Assembly (NCBI GenBank): GCA_963696545.1
Contig: CAVOKQ010000014.1
Span: 37,289-101,288, forward strand
Length of the DNA: 64,000 nucleotides
DNA from: RPQJ01 sp963696545
Lineage (GTDB): Bacteria; Pseudomonadota; Gammaproteobacteria; Steroidobacterales; Steroidobacteraceae
Reading direction: 5' to 3'
Part shown: one piece after another, positions 46,181 through 55,470 of the stretch
Numbering within the stretch: position 1 is the first letter of the stretch
Layout: each line of letters opens with the position of its first letter
Notes under the pieces: generated by a model
Databases searched by the model: none
Told to the model about the DNA's origin: nothing
The model's input: the letters and a program-made list of their open reading frames with translations, nothing else
Made by a program: the position numbers and the translations under genes

Positions 46181-47150
46181 GTGACCCATCGCATTGACAT
46201 GAGCCTCTGGACCGGCCGCGTCGATGCGCTCGACGGCGAGCCTGGCAAACGCTGGCACCAGGTCGTCCGCGCGGCGGATGGCGCCGACGGCCCTGGCGTT
46301 ACTTTGCTTGGCTTTGCGTGCGATGCAGGCGTGAGCCGTAATCACGGTCGGCCCGGCGCAGCGGGCGGACCGAGAGAACTCCGCCGCATGCTCGGCAACC
46401 TGGCCTGGCACGGCGGCGAGTCCGGCCGCTTGTACGACGATGGCGACGTCGCGTGCGACGGCGACGAGCTCGAAGCCGCGCAGTCTGAGTACGCGGGCCG
46501 ACTTGCCGCGCTGCTGCGCGCTGGTCACTTCCCGATCGGCCTCGGCGGTGGCCACGAGATCGCCTGGGCCGCCTACCAGGGTCTCGCCCTCGTGGCTCGG
46601 GTCGGATCCGCGGCTGCAACGTCTCGGCATAATCAACTTCGATGCGCACCTCGATCTGCGCCAGCCCGAGAGACCGGGCCGAGGCACGTCCGGCACGCCT
46701 TTCCTGCAGATCGCCGAAGCGCGGGCCGCGGCAGGGCTCGAGTTCCGTTACCTGTGTGTCGGCGCAAGCAAGGCGTCGAACACCGCTGCGCTGCTCGCGA
46801 GGGGCCGGTCGCTCGGCGCCGAGATCGTGTTCGACATCGACGTGGCCGCAGCCGAGACCGAGCGAACGTTGCACCGCTTCGTCGAGGAATCGTCGGCGAT
46901 CTACCTGACGTTCTGCCTCGACGTGCTGCCGCCAGCCGTCGCACCCGGGGTCAGCGCACCCGCCGGTCTCGGAATCGCGCTGCACCGGGCGATGCAGTTG
47001 CTGCGCGGGGTGCTCGCTTCGTGCAGGCACCGCCACGCCGGGAGCAAACTGCTGCTGGCGGACGTCGCCGAACTCAACCCGGTGCACGACGTCGACAGTC
47101 GCACGGCGCGCACCGCGGCCAGGATCGTCTACGAGATCGCGGGATTCTGA
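46181..47150 (+). CDS. hutG: Formimidoylglutamase, +1 frameshift
   Basis: HutG, an arginase-fold Mn enzyme, hydrolyses formiminoglutamate to glutamate and formamide. The metal-binding motifs are GGGHEIAWAAYQG, NFDAHLDLR and CLDVLPP, with the APGVSAPAGLG loop. An extra base near 46600 (in the run GGCTCGGGTCGG) shifts the frame after LALVAR; the sense resumes DPRLQRLGIINF and ends YEIAGF. The GTG at 46181 has GGAG upstream. The final step therefore yields glutamate and formamide directly, without HutF. Confidence 0.88.
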
Positions 47151-47236
47151 GAGCGGCTCTCGGCCGGACGCGTGCAGCAATGCGTCCAATGGGCCTGGCT
47201 TTTGCCGCGACCCGGATCGTTGCGTATCCTGCCGCG

Positions 47237-48892
47237 ATGATCGCAAGACACACCCCCGCAGGCGCATCCGCCCTCGCCTTCGTCGCTGCACTCTGCATGC
47301 TCGCCGCCTGTGCGCGCAAGGAGCCGCCCGCCACCCCGGAGGTTGCCCCGGCGACGACGGTCACCGCTGCGCCCGCACCTGCAGCGGACCGTCACCTGCC
47401 ACCTGGTATCGACTGGTACCAGGGTGACGTGGACGCGGCGTTTGCAGCGGCCAAGGCTGCGCCGAAGCCGCTGTTCCTCTACTGGGGCGCCGAGTGGTGC
47501 CCGCCATGCGCGCAGATCAAGTCCACGATCTTCAACCGCCGCGAATTCCAGGAGCGCAGCAAGCTGTTCGTTCCCGTGTACCTCGACGGCGACACGCCGA
47601 GCGCGCAGAAGTATGGCGAGCGCTTCGGCGTCGTGGGCTACCCGACGATGATCCTGTTCCGTCCGGACGGCACGGAGATCACGCGTCTGCCCGGCGGCGT
47701 CGACGTGGATCGCTACGCGAAGATCCTCGATGTGGCGCTGGCGGACGCGCGCCCGGTCAAGGAAATCCTCGCGTCGGCGACGAGCGGCGGCGAAGTCTCC
47801 TCGAACGACTGGCAGCTGCTCGCCTACTACTCCTGGGGCACGGACAACGGTCGCGTGCTGCCGGCCAAGGACCGTGTGGCCACGTTCCGCACGCTGAGCA
47901 GGCGTTGCCCCGTCGAGATGCAGCCCGACTGCGCCCGGCTGTTTTTCGAATACCTGGATGCGGAGTCGTCGGTAAAACAGGGTGGCAAGAAAGGCATGAC
48001 GGGGCTCGAGCGCGCAACCGCCAGGCGCCAGTTGCTCGCGCTGCTCGCCTCGCCTGCGGTCGGACGCGCCAACACGGACAACCTGATGTACGGCCCCGAG
48101 AGCGTCATCGGGCTGCTGTCTACCGCGGGCAGCCCGGAGCGGAAGGAACTCACGAAGGCATGGAGCGCCGCGCTCGACCAGCGCGGCGGAGATGCCGGCG
48201 CCCCACTGTCCGCGCCCGAAAGCCTGAGCGTGCTGCGCGCCCGGGTGCTGCTGGCAAAGCTCGACGCACCCGATGCGCCGCTCCCTCCAGCACTGCTGGA
48301 GCAGATCCGCGCGTCGGTCGCCCGCGTCGATGCGCAGACGACGGACTCGTATGCACGCCAGGCTGTGATCAACTCGGCCGTCGGCCTCTACTGGGAGGCC
48401 GGCCTGGGCGACGACGCGAACAAGCTGCTGGTCGCGGAACTGGAGAAGTCGAAGTCGCCGTATTACCTGATGCTCGACCTTGCGGACCTTGCGGAAAAGG
48501 CCGGCCGCAAGGACGAGGCGGTGCAGTGGCTCGCCCGCGCATACGATGGCGCAAAGGGCCCCGCGACGCGCTTCCAGTGGGGCTACAGCTACCTCGTCGG
48601 GTTGCTCGAGATGACGCCGGAGGACTCGAAGACGATCGAGAAGACCGGCCTGCAGGTGCTCGGCGAACTCGACGGTGCGCCGGACGCGTTCTACCAGCGC
48701 ACGCGGATGCGCCTCGAGCAATTGAGCGCCAAGCTGCTCGAATGGGGCAAGACCGGCGAGCGCGCAAGCGTGATCGACACGCTGCGTGACCGCACGGTCG
48801 AGATCTGCCGCGCCATGCCGGAAGGCGACCCGGGCCGCGGCAACTGCGAGAGCTTCCTCAAGCCAGCCGCGCAGCCCAAGCGGGGCGCGTGA
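47237..48892 (+). CDS. Thioredoxin-like lipoprotein with helical repeat region
   Basis: A 551-residue lipoprotein. The lipobox is CMLAAC with Cys25. A thioredoxin-like domain spans about 55-175, with C88-PP-C91 (WGAEWCPPCAQIK) and cis-Pro in VVGYPTMILF. The remaining 370 residues are helical, with TPR-like alternation (DLADLAEKAGRKDEAVQWLARAY). It would act at the cell envelope as a thiol-disulfide protein. It starts 86 bases after hutG. It may or may not belong to the hut transcript. Confidence 0.82.
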   Translation: MIARHTPAGASALAFVAALCMLAACARKEPPATPEVAPATTVTAAPAPAADRHLPPGIDWYQGDVDAAFAAAKAAPKPLFLYWGAEWCPPCAQIKSTIFNRREFQERSKLFVPVYLDGDTPSAQKYGERFGVVGYPTMILFRPDGTEITRLPGGVDVDRYAKILDVALADARPVKEILASATSGGEVSSNDWQLLAYYSWGTDNGRVLPAKDRVATFRTLSRRCPVEMQPDCARLFFEYLDAESSVKQGGKKGMTGLERATARRQLLALLASPAVGRANTDNLMYGPESVIGLLSTAGSPERKELTKAWSAALDQRGGDAGAPLSAPESLSVLRARVLLAKLDAPDAPLPPALLEQIRASVARVDAQTTDSYARQAVINSAVGLYWEAGLGDDANKLLVAELEKSKSPYYLMLDLADLAEKAGRKDEAVQWLARAYDGAKGPATRFQWGYSYLVGLLEMTPEDSKTIEKTGLQVLGELDGAPDAFYQRTRMRLEQLSAKLLEWGKTGERASVIDTLRDRTVEICRAMPEGDPGRGNCESFLKPAAQPKRGA

Positions 48893-49427
48893 TCGAGTAC
48901 TTGACCGCCGCGCGCTCGTGTTCCGCACGCCCGGCGATCACGTCGTCCGGGTAGACGAAGTCGTTCTCGAACACGAGGCCGCACTTCTGCATCACTCGCT
49001 GCGACGCAAAGTTGCCCGCCAGCGTGCGCGCCGAAACCTTGGCGGCGCCCACGCGTGTGAACGCGTGAGCCAGCACCGCCCCGGCCCCTTCCGTCGCCAG
49101 CCCGCGACCCCAGGCTACGCGCGCCAGGCGGTACCCGAGTTCCTGCTCGTCGGCGTCGATGCGATCGGGTCGCAGGTGGAACCAGCCGAGGAAGCCGCCG
49201 GACGCCCGATCCTCCGCGGCCCAGTACCCGAGCAGCGGCGTCGACTCGTAGATCGCGAACCAGCGCGGCAGGATCACGTCCTGGTACGTGGCCCGCGGTG
49301 TCGGCACGCCATAAGTTATGTAGCGCATCACCTCGGGGTCCGAGTCCAGCTCGACCAGCCGGTCGACGTCGTCGGGCGTGAAACGCCTGAGCCGCAGCCT
49401 TTCGGTCTCTAGTAGGATCGCAGTCAA
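48858..49427 (-). CDS. GNAT-family N-acetyltransferase
   Basis: A 189-residue RimJ/RimL-like acetyltransferase. It starts LLETERLRLRRFTPDD and has GGFLGWFHLRPD, the acetyl-CoA loop VAWGRGLATEGAGAVLAHAF (Q/RxxGxG/A type), VSARTLAGNFASQRVMQKCG and LVFENDFVYPD. The acceptor may be an amino-terminal group of a protein or a small molecule. The start is TTG at 49425-49427, because GGGGAGGG sits just upstream and the family start fits. Its 3' end overlaps the thioredoxin-like gene by 35 bases. Confidence 0.8.
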   Translation of the reverse strand: MTAILLETERLRLRRFTPDDVDRLVELDSDPEVMRYITYGVPTPRATYQDVILPRWFAIYESTPLLGYWAAEDRASGGFLGWFHLRPDRIDADEQELGYRLARVAWGRGLATEGAGAVLAHAFTRVGAAKVSARTLAGNFASQRVMQKCGLVFENDFVYPDDVIAGRAEHERAAVKYSITRPAWAARLA

Positions 49428-49448
49428 GAACCCTCCCCTGCCCATCTC

Positions 49449-50483
49449 ATGCCCGAGCAGATCTACGATTTCCGCAGCGACAACGTCGGCGGCGCCGCGC
49501 CCGAGATGCTCGAGGCGATCGTGGCCGCCAGCGCCGGCACCGAATCGCCCTACGGCGACGACGATTACACCCGCCGCATGGTGCAACGTTTCAGCGCGGT
49601 GTTCGAGCGTGCGGTGCAGGTCTTTCCCGTCGCCACCGGCACCGGTGCCAACTCCGTCGCGCTGGCCGCAATCGCCAATCCGTACGGCGCAATCTATTGC
49701 CACGAGACGGCGCACATCAACGTCTACGAGTGCGGGGCCCCGGAGTTCTTCACCGGCGCGAAACTGGTGGGTCTGCCGGGACAGGACTTCAAGCTCGATC
49801 CGGCTGAGCTCGATGCGTCGCTCGCGCTCGCGGGCCGCGGCAATCCGACGCGCGTGCAGCCTTTCGCACTCAACCTGACGCAGCCGACCGACTTCGGCAC
49901 GCTCTACACCGTGGACGAGGTTGCCGCCCTCGCGGGCGTCGCGCGCCGGCATGGACTGCGGGTGCACATGGACGGCGCGCGGTTCGCGAATGCGGTCGCA
50001 GCTATCGGCTGCGCACCCGCGGACCTGACGTGGCGCGCCGGCGTGGACGTGCTCTCGCTGGGCGCCACGAAGAACGGCGCGATCAATGCGGAGGCGGTGG
50101 TCGTGTTCGACGAGTCGCTCGCCGCGACGATCCCCTATCGCATGAAGCGCGGCGGGCAGGTGCTGTCGAAGGCGCGCTTCGTGTCGGCGCAGCTCGAACG
50201 CTACGTCGCCGATGATCGCTGGCTCGAGCGCGCGCGGCGTGCCAATGCCCTGGCTGCGGATCTCGCGCGGCGCCTGCAGGCGATCCCGGGCGTGTCGCTG
50301 GTGGCACCGGTCGAGATCAACATGCTGTTCCTGCGCATGCCGGACGCGGCCGTGGACGCGCTCAACCGCGGGCCGTTCCATTACTACAAGCTCGGTCACG
50401 ACGTGCGGCTCGTGTGCCGCGCCGACCAGGAACCCGAAGGTATCGACGCACTGGTCGAGTGTGTTCGCGGAGGTGTCGCGTGA
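49449..50483 (+). CDS. ltaE: Low-specificity L-threonine aldolase
   Basis: A 344-residue fold type I PLP enzyme that splits threonine or allothreonine into glycine and acetaldehyde. The opening YDFRSDNVGGAAPEMLEAI and middle (TGTGANSVAL, HMDGARFANA) are diagnostic, and the PLP lysine is K208 in SLGATKNGAIN. It diverges from the GNAT gene across about 20 bases, so promoters must overlap coding sequence. The next gene's ATG overlaps its TGA (TGATG). Confidence 0.9.
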   Translation: MPEQIYDFRSDNVGGAAPEMLEAIVAASAGTESPYGDDDYTRRMVQRFSAVFERAVQVFPVATGTGANSVALAAIANPYGAIYCHETAHINVYECGAPEFFTGAKLVGLPGQDFKLDPAELDASLALAGRGNPTRVQPFALNLTQPTDFGTLYTVDEVAALAGVARRHGLRVHMDGARFANAVAAIGCAPADLTWRAGVDVLSLGATKNGAINAEAVVVFDESLAATIPYRMKRGGQVLSKARFVSAQLERYVADDRWLERARRANALAADLARRLQAIPGVSLVAPVEINMLFLRMPDAAVDALNRGPFHYYKLGHDVRLVCRADQEPEGIDALVECVRGGVA

Positions 50484-51325
50484 TGCAGCGCTACCGGCAT
50501 GCCTGGTGCTGGCTCCTCGTCGCGCTTGCCACGGCGCTCGGTGCGGCGACCGCAATGGCGCAGGACCTGGAAATCATCGACCTAAAGTACCGCCGCGCCG
50601 ACGACATCATTCCGATCGTGCAACCACTGCTCGATCCGGGCGGCGTCCTGAGCGGCGTGGACGACAAGCTGCTGGTCCGGACCACGCCGGCCAACCTCGC
50701 GCAGATCCGCCAGGCAGTGGCGGCCGTCGATCGTCCGCAGCGGCAGCTGCTGATCACGGTGGGCCAGGGCACGGTGACCGGGCTCGACGCAGCCAGCGCA
50801 CGCGGTACGGCAACGATCGGCGGTGGCGACCTGCAGGTCGGCGTGAACCGTCCGCCAGCGGCGCAGCCCGGCGCACAGGTGGTCGTGCGAGGCAGCACGC
50901 AGCAGGCCAACCTGCGCAACCAGAGCAGCGTGCGCACGCTGGAAGGCAGCGAGACCTGGATCGGGATGGGGCAGTCGGTGCCGTTGACGACGACGCAGGT
51001 TGCGCCCGGCTGGGGCCGGCCCGTGCAGACTTCGACCACATACCGCGACGTGAGTACGGGCTTCTACGCGACGGCCCGGGTGAGCGCCGACCTCGTGACA
51101 CTCGAGATCTCGCCCCGCCAGCAGGACTACCAGCCGTCACGCGGTGGCGGCACGGTGCAGACGCGCGGCTCGAACTCGGTCGTCACCGGACGGCTCGGCG
51201 AGTGGATCGAACTCGGCGCAGTGCGTGAAACGGACAGCGGGAGCGCGTCCGGGCTGCTCGTCTGGGGCCGCCACACCGGCGGCTCCGAGTACTCGGCCTG
51301 GGTCCGGGTCGAAGAGGTCCGCTAG
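50483..51325 (+). CDS. Secretin N0-like exported protein
   Basis: A 280-residue exported protein (signal peptide cut after ATAMAQ, residue 26). DLEIIDLKYRRADDIIPIVQPLL and DDKLLVRTTPANLAQIRQAV (in short pieces) match the N0/STN domain of type II secretins. The rest is Gly/Gln/Arg-rich and ends VWGRHTGGSEYSAWVRVEEVR, with no secretin barrel. Such stand-alone secretin-like proteins may be accessory. It starts in a TGATG overlap with ltaE, which is an odd neighbour. Confidence 0.7.
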   Translation: MQRYRHAWCWLLVALATALGAATAMAQDLEIIDLKYRRADDIIPIVQPLLDPGGVLSGVDDKLLVRTTPANLAQIRQAVAAVDRPQRQLLITVGQGTVTGLDAASARGTATIGGGDLQVGVNRPPAAQPGAQVVVRGSTQQANLRNQSSVRTLEGSETWIGMGQSVPLTTTQVAPGWGRPVQTSTTYRDVSTGFYATARVSADLVTLEISPRQQDYQPSRGGGTVQTRGSNSVVTGRLGEWIELGAVRETDSGSASGLLVWGRHTGGSEYSAWVRVEEVR

Positions 51326-51759
51326 GGCGTCGGCTGCAGCTGCGGCGGGGCCGTGACCTCGACGCGGTCTACAAAGTAGTCCGTCTCGCCGAAACAATTC
51401 GTGGGCAGCCCGCGGTGCTCCGCATAATGCAGCCGGACGTGCTGGCCGACCGCCTTGTTCAGCTCCTCGACAACGGACTCGTCGCGCACGCTGAAGCTCC
51501 AGATCTGCGGCGCAACACCTGCGACCACGTACATCGCGAGCTCGCCCTCATAAGTCTTGCAGACCCACCCGCGCTGCGAGAATTTCTGCAGCACGCCGGC
51601 GCGCTCACCGTCCGAGTAGCTCCACCACAGCATGAATAGCGTGTAGAGCACCACGAGCGCCGCCAGCGCGGCCACGAAACCCAGCAAGTACCACTTGAAG
51701 CGACTGCGCCGCACGGGCGCAGGCGTGGGCGTCGGCATGGGTGCAGTCGGCGTACTCAT
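51322..51759 (-). CDS. Conserved small membrane-anchored hypothetical protein
   Basis: A 145-residue protein: a Pro/Thr-rich N-terminus, one helix (WYLLGFVAALAALVVLYTLF), then a domain with GERAGVLQKFSQRGWVCKTYEGE and IWSFSVRDESVV. The pattern matches a conserved hypothetical family of proteobacteria known from databases by memory; its function is unknown. The ATG at 51757-51759 overlaps the stop of the phospholipase D gene upstream (ATGA). Its 3' end overlaps the secretin-like gene by four bases. Confidence 0.75.
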   Translation of the reverse strand: MSTPTAPMPTPTPAPVRRSRFKWYLLGFVAALAALVVLYTLFMLWWSYSDGERAGVLQKFSQRGWVCKTYEGELAMYVVAGVAPQIWSFSVRDESVVEELNKAVGQHVRLHYAEHRGLPTNCFGETDYFVDRVEVTAPPQLQPTP

Positions 51760-53360
51760 AGCTGTGACTCGATAGGCAGGGCCCGCAACAGGGTAGCACC
51801 GAAGCGGCGGCCCACGCTCGCATCGGGCTCGTCCTCGTGCGTGCGCTCCTGGCCGTTCGAGCGATCGTGCCAGACGAGCCCGTGCTCGCGGTCGAGCTCC
51901 ACCCGGTAGCTCAGGTCGGGCGAGGTGTTCTGCTCGAACTGCGTGCGCAGCTGCTCGGCGAGTGCGGGGCTGTCGACCAGCACGCCCATCTCCGTATTCA
52001 GGTTCGCCGACCGTGGATCGAGGTTCATCGACCCGACGAAGGCCCAGCGCGAGTCGACCATCATCGCCTTCGTATGCAGCGTGGCGTGCCTCGACCCCGT
52101 TACGCTGATCCGGCCGTCGCCGGCTGCAGCGTCCGTCGAGCGCTTCATTTCGTAGAGTTCGACGCCGCCGCGCAGCAGTGCGCGGCGATAGCGGGCGTAG
52201 CCCACGTGCACCGCGACCACGTCGGTCGCTGCAAGAGAGTTCGTCAGCACCTCGACGCGGATGCCGCGCTCAACGGCTTTGACGAGATTCGCGGCGCCCT
52301 CCTTGCCCGGCACGTAGTAAGGCGAAACGATCAGGATCTCGCGCGTGGCGCCCCGCATCACCTCGGTCAATCCCTCCAGCACCCGCGAGCGGTGCAGGCC
52401 CTCCTCGGTCGCGCCGATCTTCGCTGGGTCGTCGGCCAGCAGCCGGATGTCGCGCACCTTGACCGGCGGTGGCGCCTGCGCCAGCAGCTCCGCCCGTCGC
52501 TTCGGGTCGCGCAGAGTTGCAATGTACGACGTCTCCCCCGCCTCCTGGTGGAACTCCGCTGCCGCCGTGACGAGCACCTGCAGGTCTTGCTGCTTCGGGT
52601 GGAAGACGTCGAACCTGGACACCGGCACGGCGTCCACGCTGTTCCAGTACTCGTCGAACTCCCGGCTGACCTCGCCCACGACGGGGCCGGCCAGCAGCAC
52701 GTCGGTGTCGCTGAAGTTCATCTGCTTCGACGCGCCGAAGTACTCGTCGCCGACGTTGCGGCCACCGACGATCGCGACACGGTTGTCGGCGATCCAGGCC
52801 TTGTTATGCATGCGGCGATTGAGCCGCGTGCCCCGCAGCATGAACTCGCTCCACTGCCCGATCACGCCGTAACGGTCGTAGAACGGGTTGAAGATGCGCA
52901 CCTCGATGTTCGGGTGCAGGTCGGCCGCCGCGAAGATGTCGTGGTTGGCGCGGGCGTCCATGTCGTCGACCAGCACTCGCACCCGGACGCCGCGCTCGGC
53001 CGCCCGCATCAGTTCCGCGGCGAGCAGCTTGCCCGTGAAGTCGGCGTTCCAGAGGTAGTACTGCACGTCGATGCTGCGCTCGGCCGCGGCGGCGGTGCCT
53101 GCGCGGTAGGCGAACGCGAGCGCGTTCTGCTGCACCAGTTGCACGCCCGAGACGCCGGGCTCGGCGCCGAGCCGCTGCAGGATCATCTGGTCGAGCCGCG
53201 TCGACTCCGCGGGCGGGATCGCATAGCTCGGCTCGATTCCCTCGAGGCGCGGCGCAGACGCGCAATGCGCCAGCAGCGGCAGAACCGCAAGCAGCAGCCA
53301 CCGGGCAAGGCGCCCGGCGGCCAGGTTCGGCTCGCGTCGGTCCTTCGCACGCACGGTCAT
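51756..53360 (-). CDS. Phospholipase D family protein, ClsC/YmdC type
   Basis: A 534-residue protein with two HKD motifs: RMHNKAWIADNRVAIVGG near 184 and TLHTKAMMVDSRWAFVGS near 427. The N-terminus has a lipoprotein-like segment (LLLAVLPLLAHCASAPR). The layout fits ClsC-like cardiolipin synthases, which use PE and PG; other phosphatidyltransferase activities are possible. It is followed in a likely operon by the small membrane protein. Confidence 0.87.
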   Translation of the reverse strand: MTVRAKDRREPNLAAGRLARWLLLAVLPLLAHCASAPRLEGIEPSYAIPPAESTRLDQMILQRLGAEPGVSGVQLVQQNALAFAYRAGTAAAAERSIDVQYYLWNADFTGKLLAAELMRAAERGVRVRVLVDDMDARANHDIFAAADLHPNIEVRIFNPFYDRYGVIGQWSEFMLRGTRLNRRMHNKAWIADNRVAIVGGRNVGDEYFGASKQMNFSDTDVLLAGPVVGEVSREFDEYWNSVDAVPVSRFDVFHPKQQDLQVLVTAAAEFHQEAGETSYIATLRDPKRRAELLAQAPPPVKVRDIRLLADDPAKIGATEEGLHRSRVLEGLTEVMRGATREILIVSPYYVPGKEGAANLVKAVERGIRVEVLTNSLAATDVVAVHVGYARYRRALLRGGVELYEMKRSTDAAAGDGRISVTGSRHATLHTKAMMVDSRWAFVGSMNLDPRSANLNTEMGVLVDSPALAEQLRTQFEQNTSPDLSYRVELDREHGLVWHDRSNGQERTHEDEPDASVGRRFGATLLRALPIESQL

Positions 53361-53370
53361 CGATTTCGAA

Positions 53371-54885
53371 TCAGCTGCCTGTCTGCGCTGCAGTCGCGTC
53401 GAGGAAGCCGTCGATCCGCTCGATCATGTACGAATGGAACGGGTTGCTGCGCTGGCGCGTCAGCACCCAGTCCGGGATCGACAGCACGCCGTTCTCGCCG
53501 TGCACCGAGACCCGTCCCAGCTGCACGTGCTTGCCGGGAAGCGGGGCGTCGCGGCCGGCAGGTGACGTGTCGTATCCGGCGGGCGGTTCGTAGCCGTACA
53601 GCGGATCGTCCGGCGGAAACGGCAGCGCGACGTGTGCGAGCGAGAACACGGCCCTTGGCCAGGCGAGCTCCAGCAGCCGCGTGGACTGCGTGGATGAGCC
53701 CGGTGGCGCCCTCAGCTCACGCACCTGCTCGGTTGCGGAGTCCTCGTTCGTGATCACGGTCAGCGCGAAGGTCCGCTGCGGCATCGCGAGCAGCTTCGCG
53801 GTCAGCGGTCCCGGATCGGCGACCAGCAACGCCCTCGCCGCGTCGAGACGGTTGACGTCGAACAGCACGAGTTCGTGCCGTTCGGGCGCCAGGTGCTCGA
53901 GCAGTGCATCCACGACCGCCTCCGCACGGACTGTGGAGTCGACCGTCGAAAGGAATGCGAGCACCGGCGGAAAGCCCGTGATCTGCTGCTTTTCGGCGAG
54001 CCGGTGGACGCGCTTTGCAACGCCGCTGGTCAGCCGCTGGGTCTGGCCGGCCGCGTTGAAGCTGAACGACGAGTACTTGTACGGATCGAATTCCGGCACG
54101 ATCTCCTGCCAGGCGGCGCGGCCGAGCCCCGGCACCGACGAGATGCCGGTCCGCATCCGGGCCACGACCGCGAGCGGCGAAATTCCGATCGCGGGCGACA
54201 GCAGCACGAGGCCCGCCGGCCGCGGCAGGTCCTGCCCTTCGAGCACCGCGACCGCATAGTCGACGGACAACGCCGCACCGTTCGAGTACCCGACCAGGTA
54301 GATCGGCCGGTCGGGTCCCATCCGCTGGCGCAGGTCGCGCATCGCCATGCGCACGGCAGCCTGCATGTCCTCGACCTCGAACGACACCAGGCCCGACGGC
54401 GCCGTACCGTGGCCAGGTATCCGCAGTCCCACTACCTCGAGTCCGCGCGAGGCGAGGTGCTCGCCGATGGAGCGCATGCTGTACGGCGAGTCGGTCAGCC
54501 CGTGCAGCAGCAGCGCCGCGCCCTTGGGCTGGCCCGGAACGATCTCGAACGTCCGGTTCCAGTTCGAGGGCCAGATCCCCGGGTCGCTGCGACTGCCGGC
54601 GTTGAATCGGTTGAAAAGCGTGCGGTCGCCCGGTTCGAGGCGGTCGACGATCTTCGTCTTCAGCTCCGCGAACAGCCGATCCTCCAGGGCCCGGTAGTCG
54701 GCAATCGTCCGCACGTCGCCAGCCTTGGCCGCTGTGAATTCCTGCTCGAGGTGGGTCGTGTGCCAGACCTTCGGTTCGGGCCCGCTGCGCAGGAACCAGA
54801 CATAACCGCCGACGGCGATCAGGGTCAGGCCCAGCAGCACGGAGCCTAGGGCTGCGACCAGCAGGCGAAACAGCGGCTTGATCAT
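53371..54885 (-). CDS. Alpha/beta hydrolase with N-terminal membrane anchor
   Basis: A 504-residue hydrolase anchored by an N-terminal helix (LLVAALGSVLLGLTLIAVGG). LLLHGLTDSPYSMRSI supplies the oxyanion region, and the nucleophile is the Ser of VGYSNGAALSVDYAV near residue 199. The Asp/His partners cannot be placed surely; ENGVLSIPDWV is near the end. The lid region is large. It may be an esterase or lipase in the inner membrane. It lies 11 bases from the phospholipase D gene and may share its transcript. Confidence 0.82.
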   Translation of the reverse strand: MIKPLFRLLVAALGSVLLGLTLIAVGGYVWFLRSGPEPKVWHTTHLEQEFTAAKAGDVRTIADYRALEDRLFAELKTKIVDRLEPGDRTLFNRFNAGSRSDPGIWPSNWNRTFEIVPGQPKGAALLLHGLTDSPYSMRSIGEHLASRGLEVVGLRIPGHGTAPSGLVSFEVEDMQAAVRMAMRDLRQRMGPDRPIYLVGYSNGAALSVDYAVAVLEGQDLPRPAGLVLLSPAIGISPLAVVARMRTGISSVPGLGRAAWQEIVPEFDPYKYSSFSFNAAGQTQRLTSGVAKRVHRLAEKQQITGFPPVLAFLSTVDSTVRAEAVVDALLEHLAPERHELVLFDVNRLDAARALLVADPGPLTAKLLAMPQRTFALTVITNEDSATEQVRELRAPPGSSTQSTRLLELAWPRAVFSLAHVALPFPPDDPLYGYEPPAGYDTSPAGRDAPLPGKHVQLGRVSVHGENGVLSIPDWVLTRQRSNPFHSYMIERIDGFLDATAAQTGS

Positions 54886-55024
54886 GGTTCCTGGTGTCCT
54901 TTCGGCCTGTGGTGGCCGGCCCGGGATCATAGACTGACCGGGGGCCCTCTCGTAAAACCCGAATGGCCGGCCGGCCGCGGCTGGGCGAGCATCGCGGCTG
55001 CTCCGTGCACAGGGTGCCGCCGTC

Positions 55025-55465
55025 GTGTCGCGCCAACGCCTGCCGCAGATCCTCGCCTACATGACGCCTTTCCCGTACTCGATCGACGTGGACGCGCCGC
55101 TCGCGGAGGCGCACGCGTTCCTGCGCGAGCGGCACATCCGGCACCTGCCGGTGACCGCGCATGGCCGGCTCGCCGGGATCCTGACCGACCGCGACATCAA
55201 GCTCGCGCTCGGGCCGGACTTCGACTCGCCGCCGGAGCGCGAACTCGCGGTACGGGACGTATTCCAGCCGGATTCCTACGTCGTGGATGCCGGCGAGCCG
55301 CTGGAGGCGGTCGCCACGACGATGGCGGAACGGCACGTCGGGTCGGCACTGGTGACCCGAGGCGGCAAGCTGGTCGGCATCTTCACGACGACCGATGCGT
55401 GCCGCGCGCTGGCGAGAGTCCTGCGCGAGCAACATCCCGATCGGGGACCCGACGAAGTGGCCTGA
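55025..55465 (+). CDS. CBS-domain protein
   Basis: A 146-residue protein consisting of one CBS pair. Motifs are LAYMTPFPYSIDVDAPLAEA, IRHLPVTAHGRLAGILTDRD and HVGSALVTRGGKLVGIFTTT. The start is GTG at 55025; a later ATG would cut into the first CBS motif. Such proteins sense adenylates, but the partner is unknown. The next gene begins six bases after the stop. Confidence 0.85.
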   Translation: MSRQRLPQILAYMTPFPYSIDVDAPLAEAHAFLRERHIRHLPVTAHGRLAGILTDRDIKLALGPDFDSPPERELAVRDVFQPDSYVVDAGEPLEAVATTMAERHVGSALVTRGGKLVGIFTTTDACRALARVLREQHPDRGPDEVA

Positions 55466-55470
55466 TCGCC

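Noticed and set aside
51837..53753. 638-codon open frame opposite the phospholipase D gene
   Set aside because: Both HKD motifs are on the minus strand; the plus frame is Val/His/Arg-rich shadow sequence.
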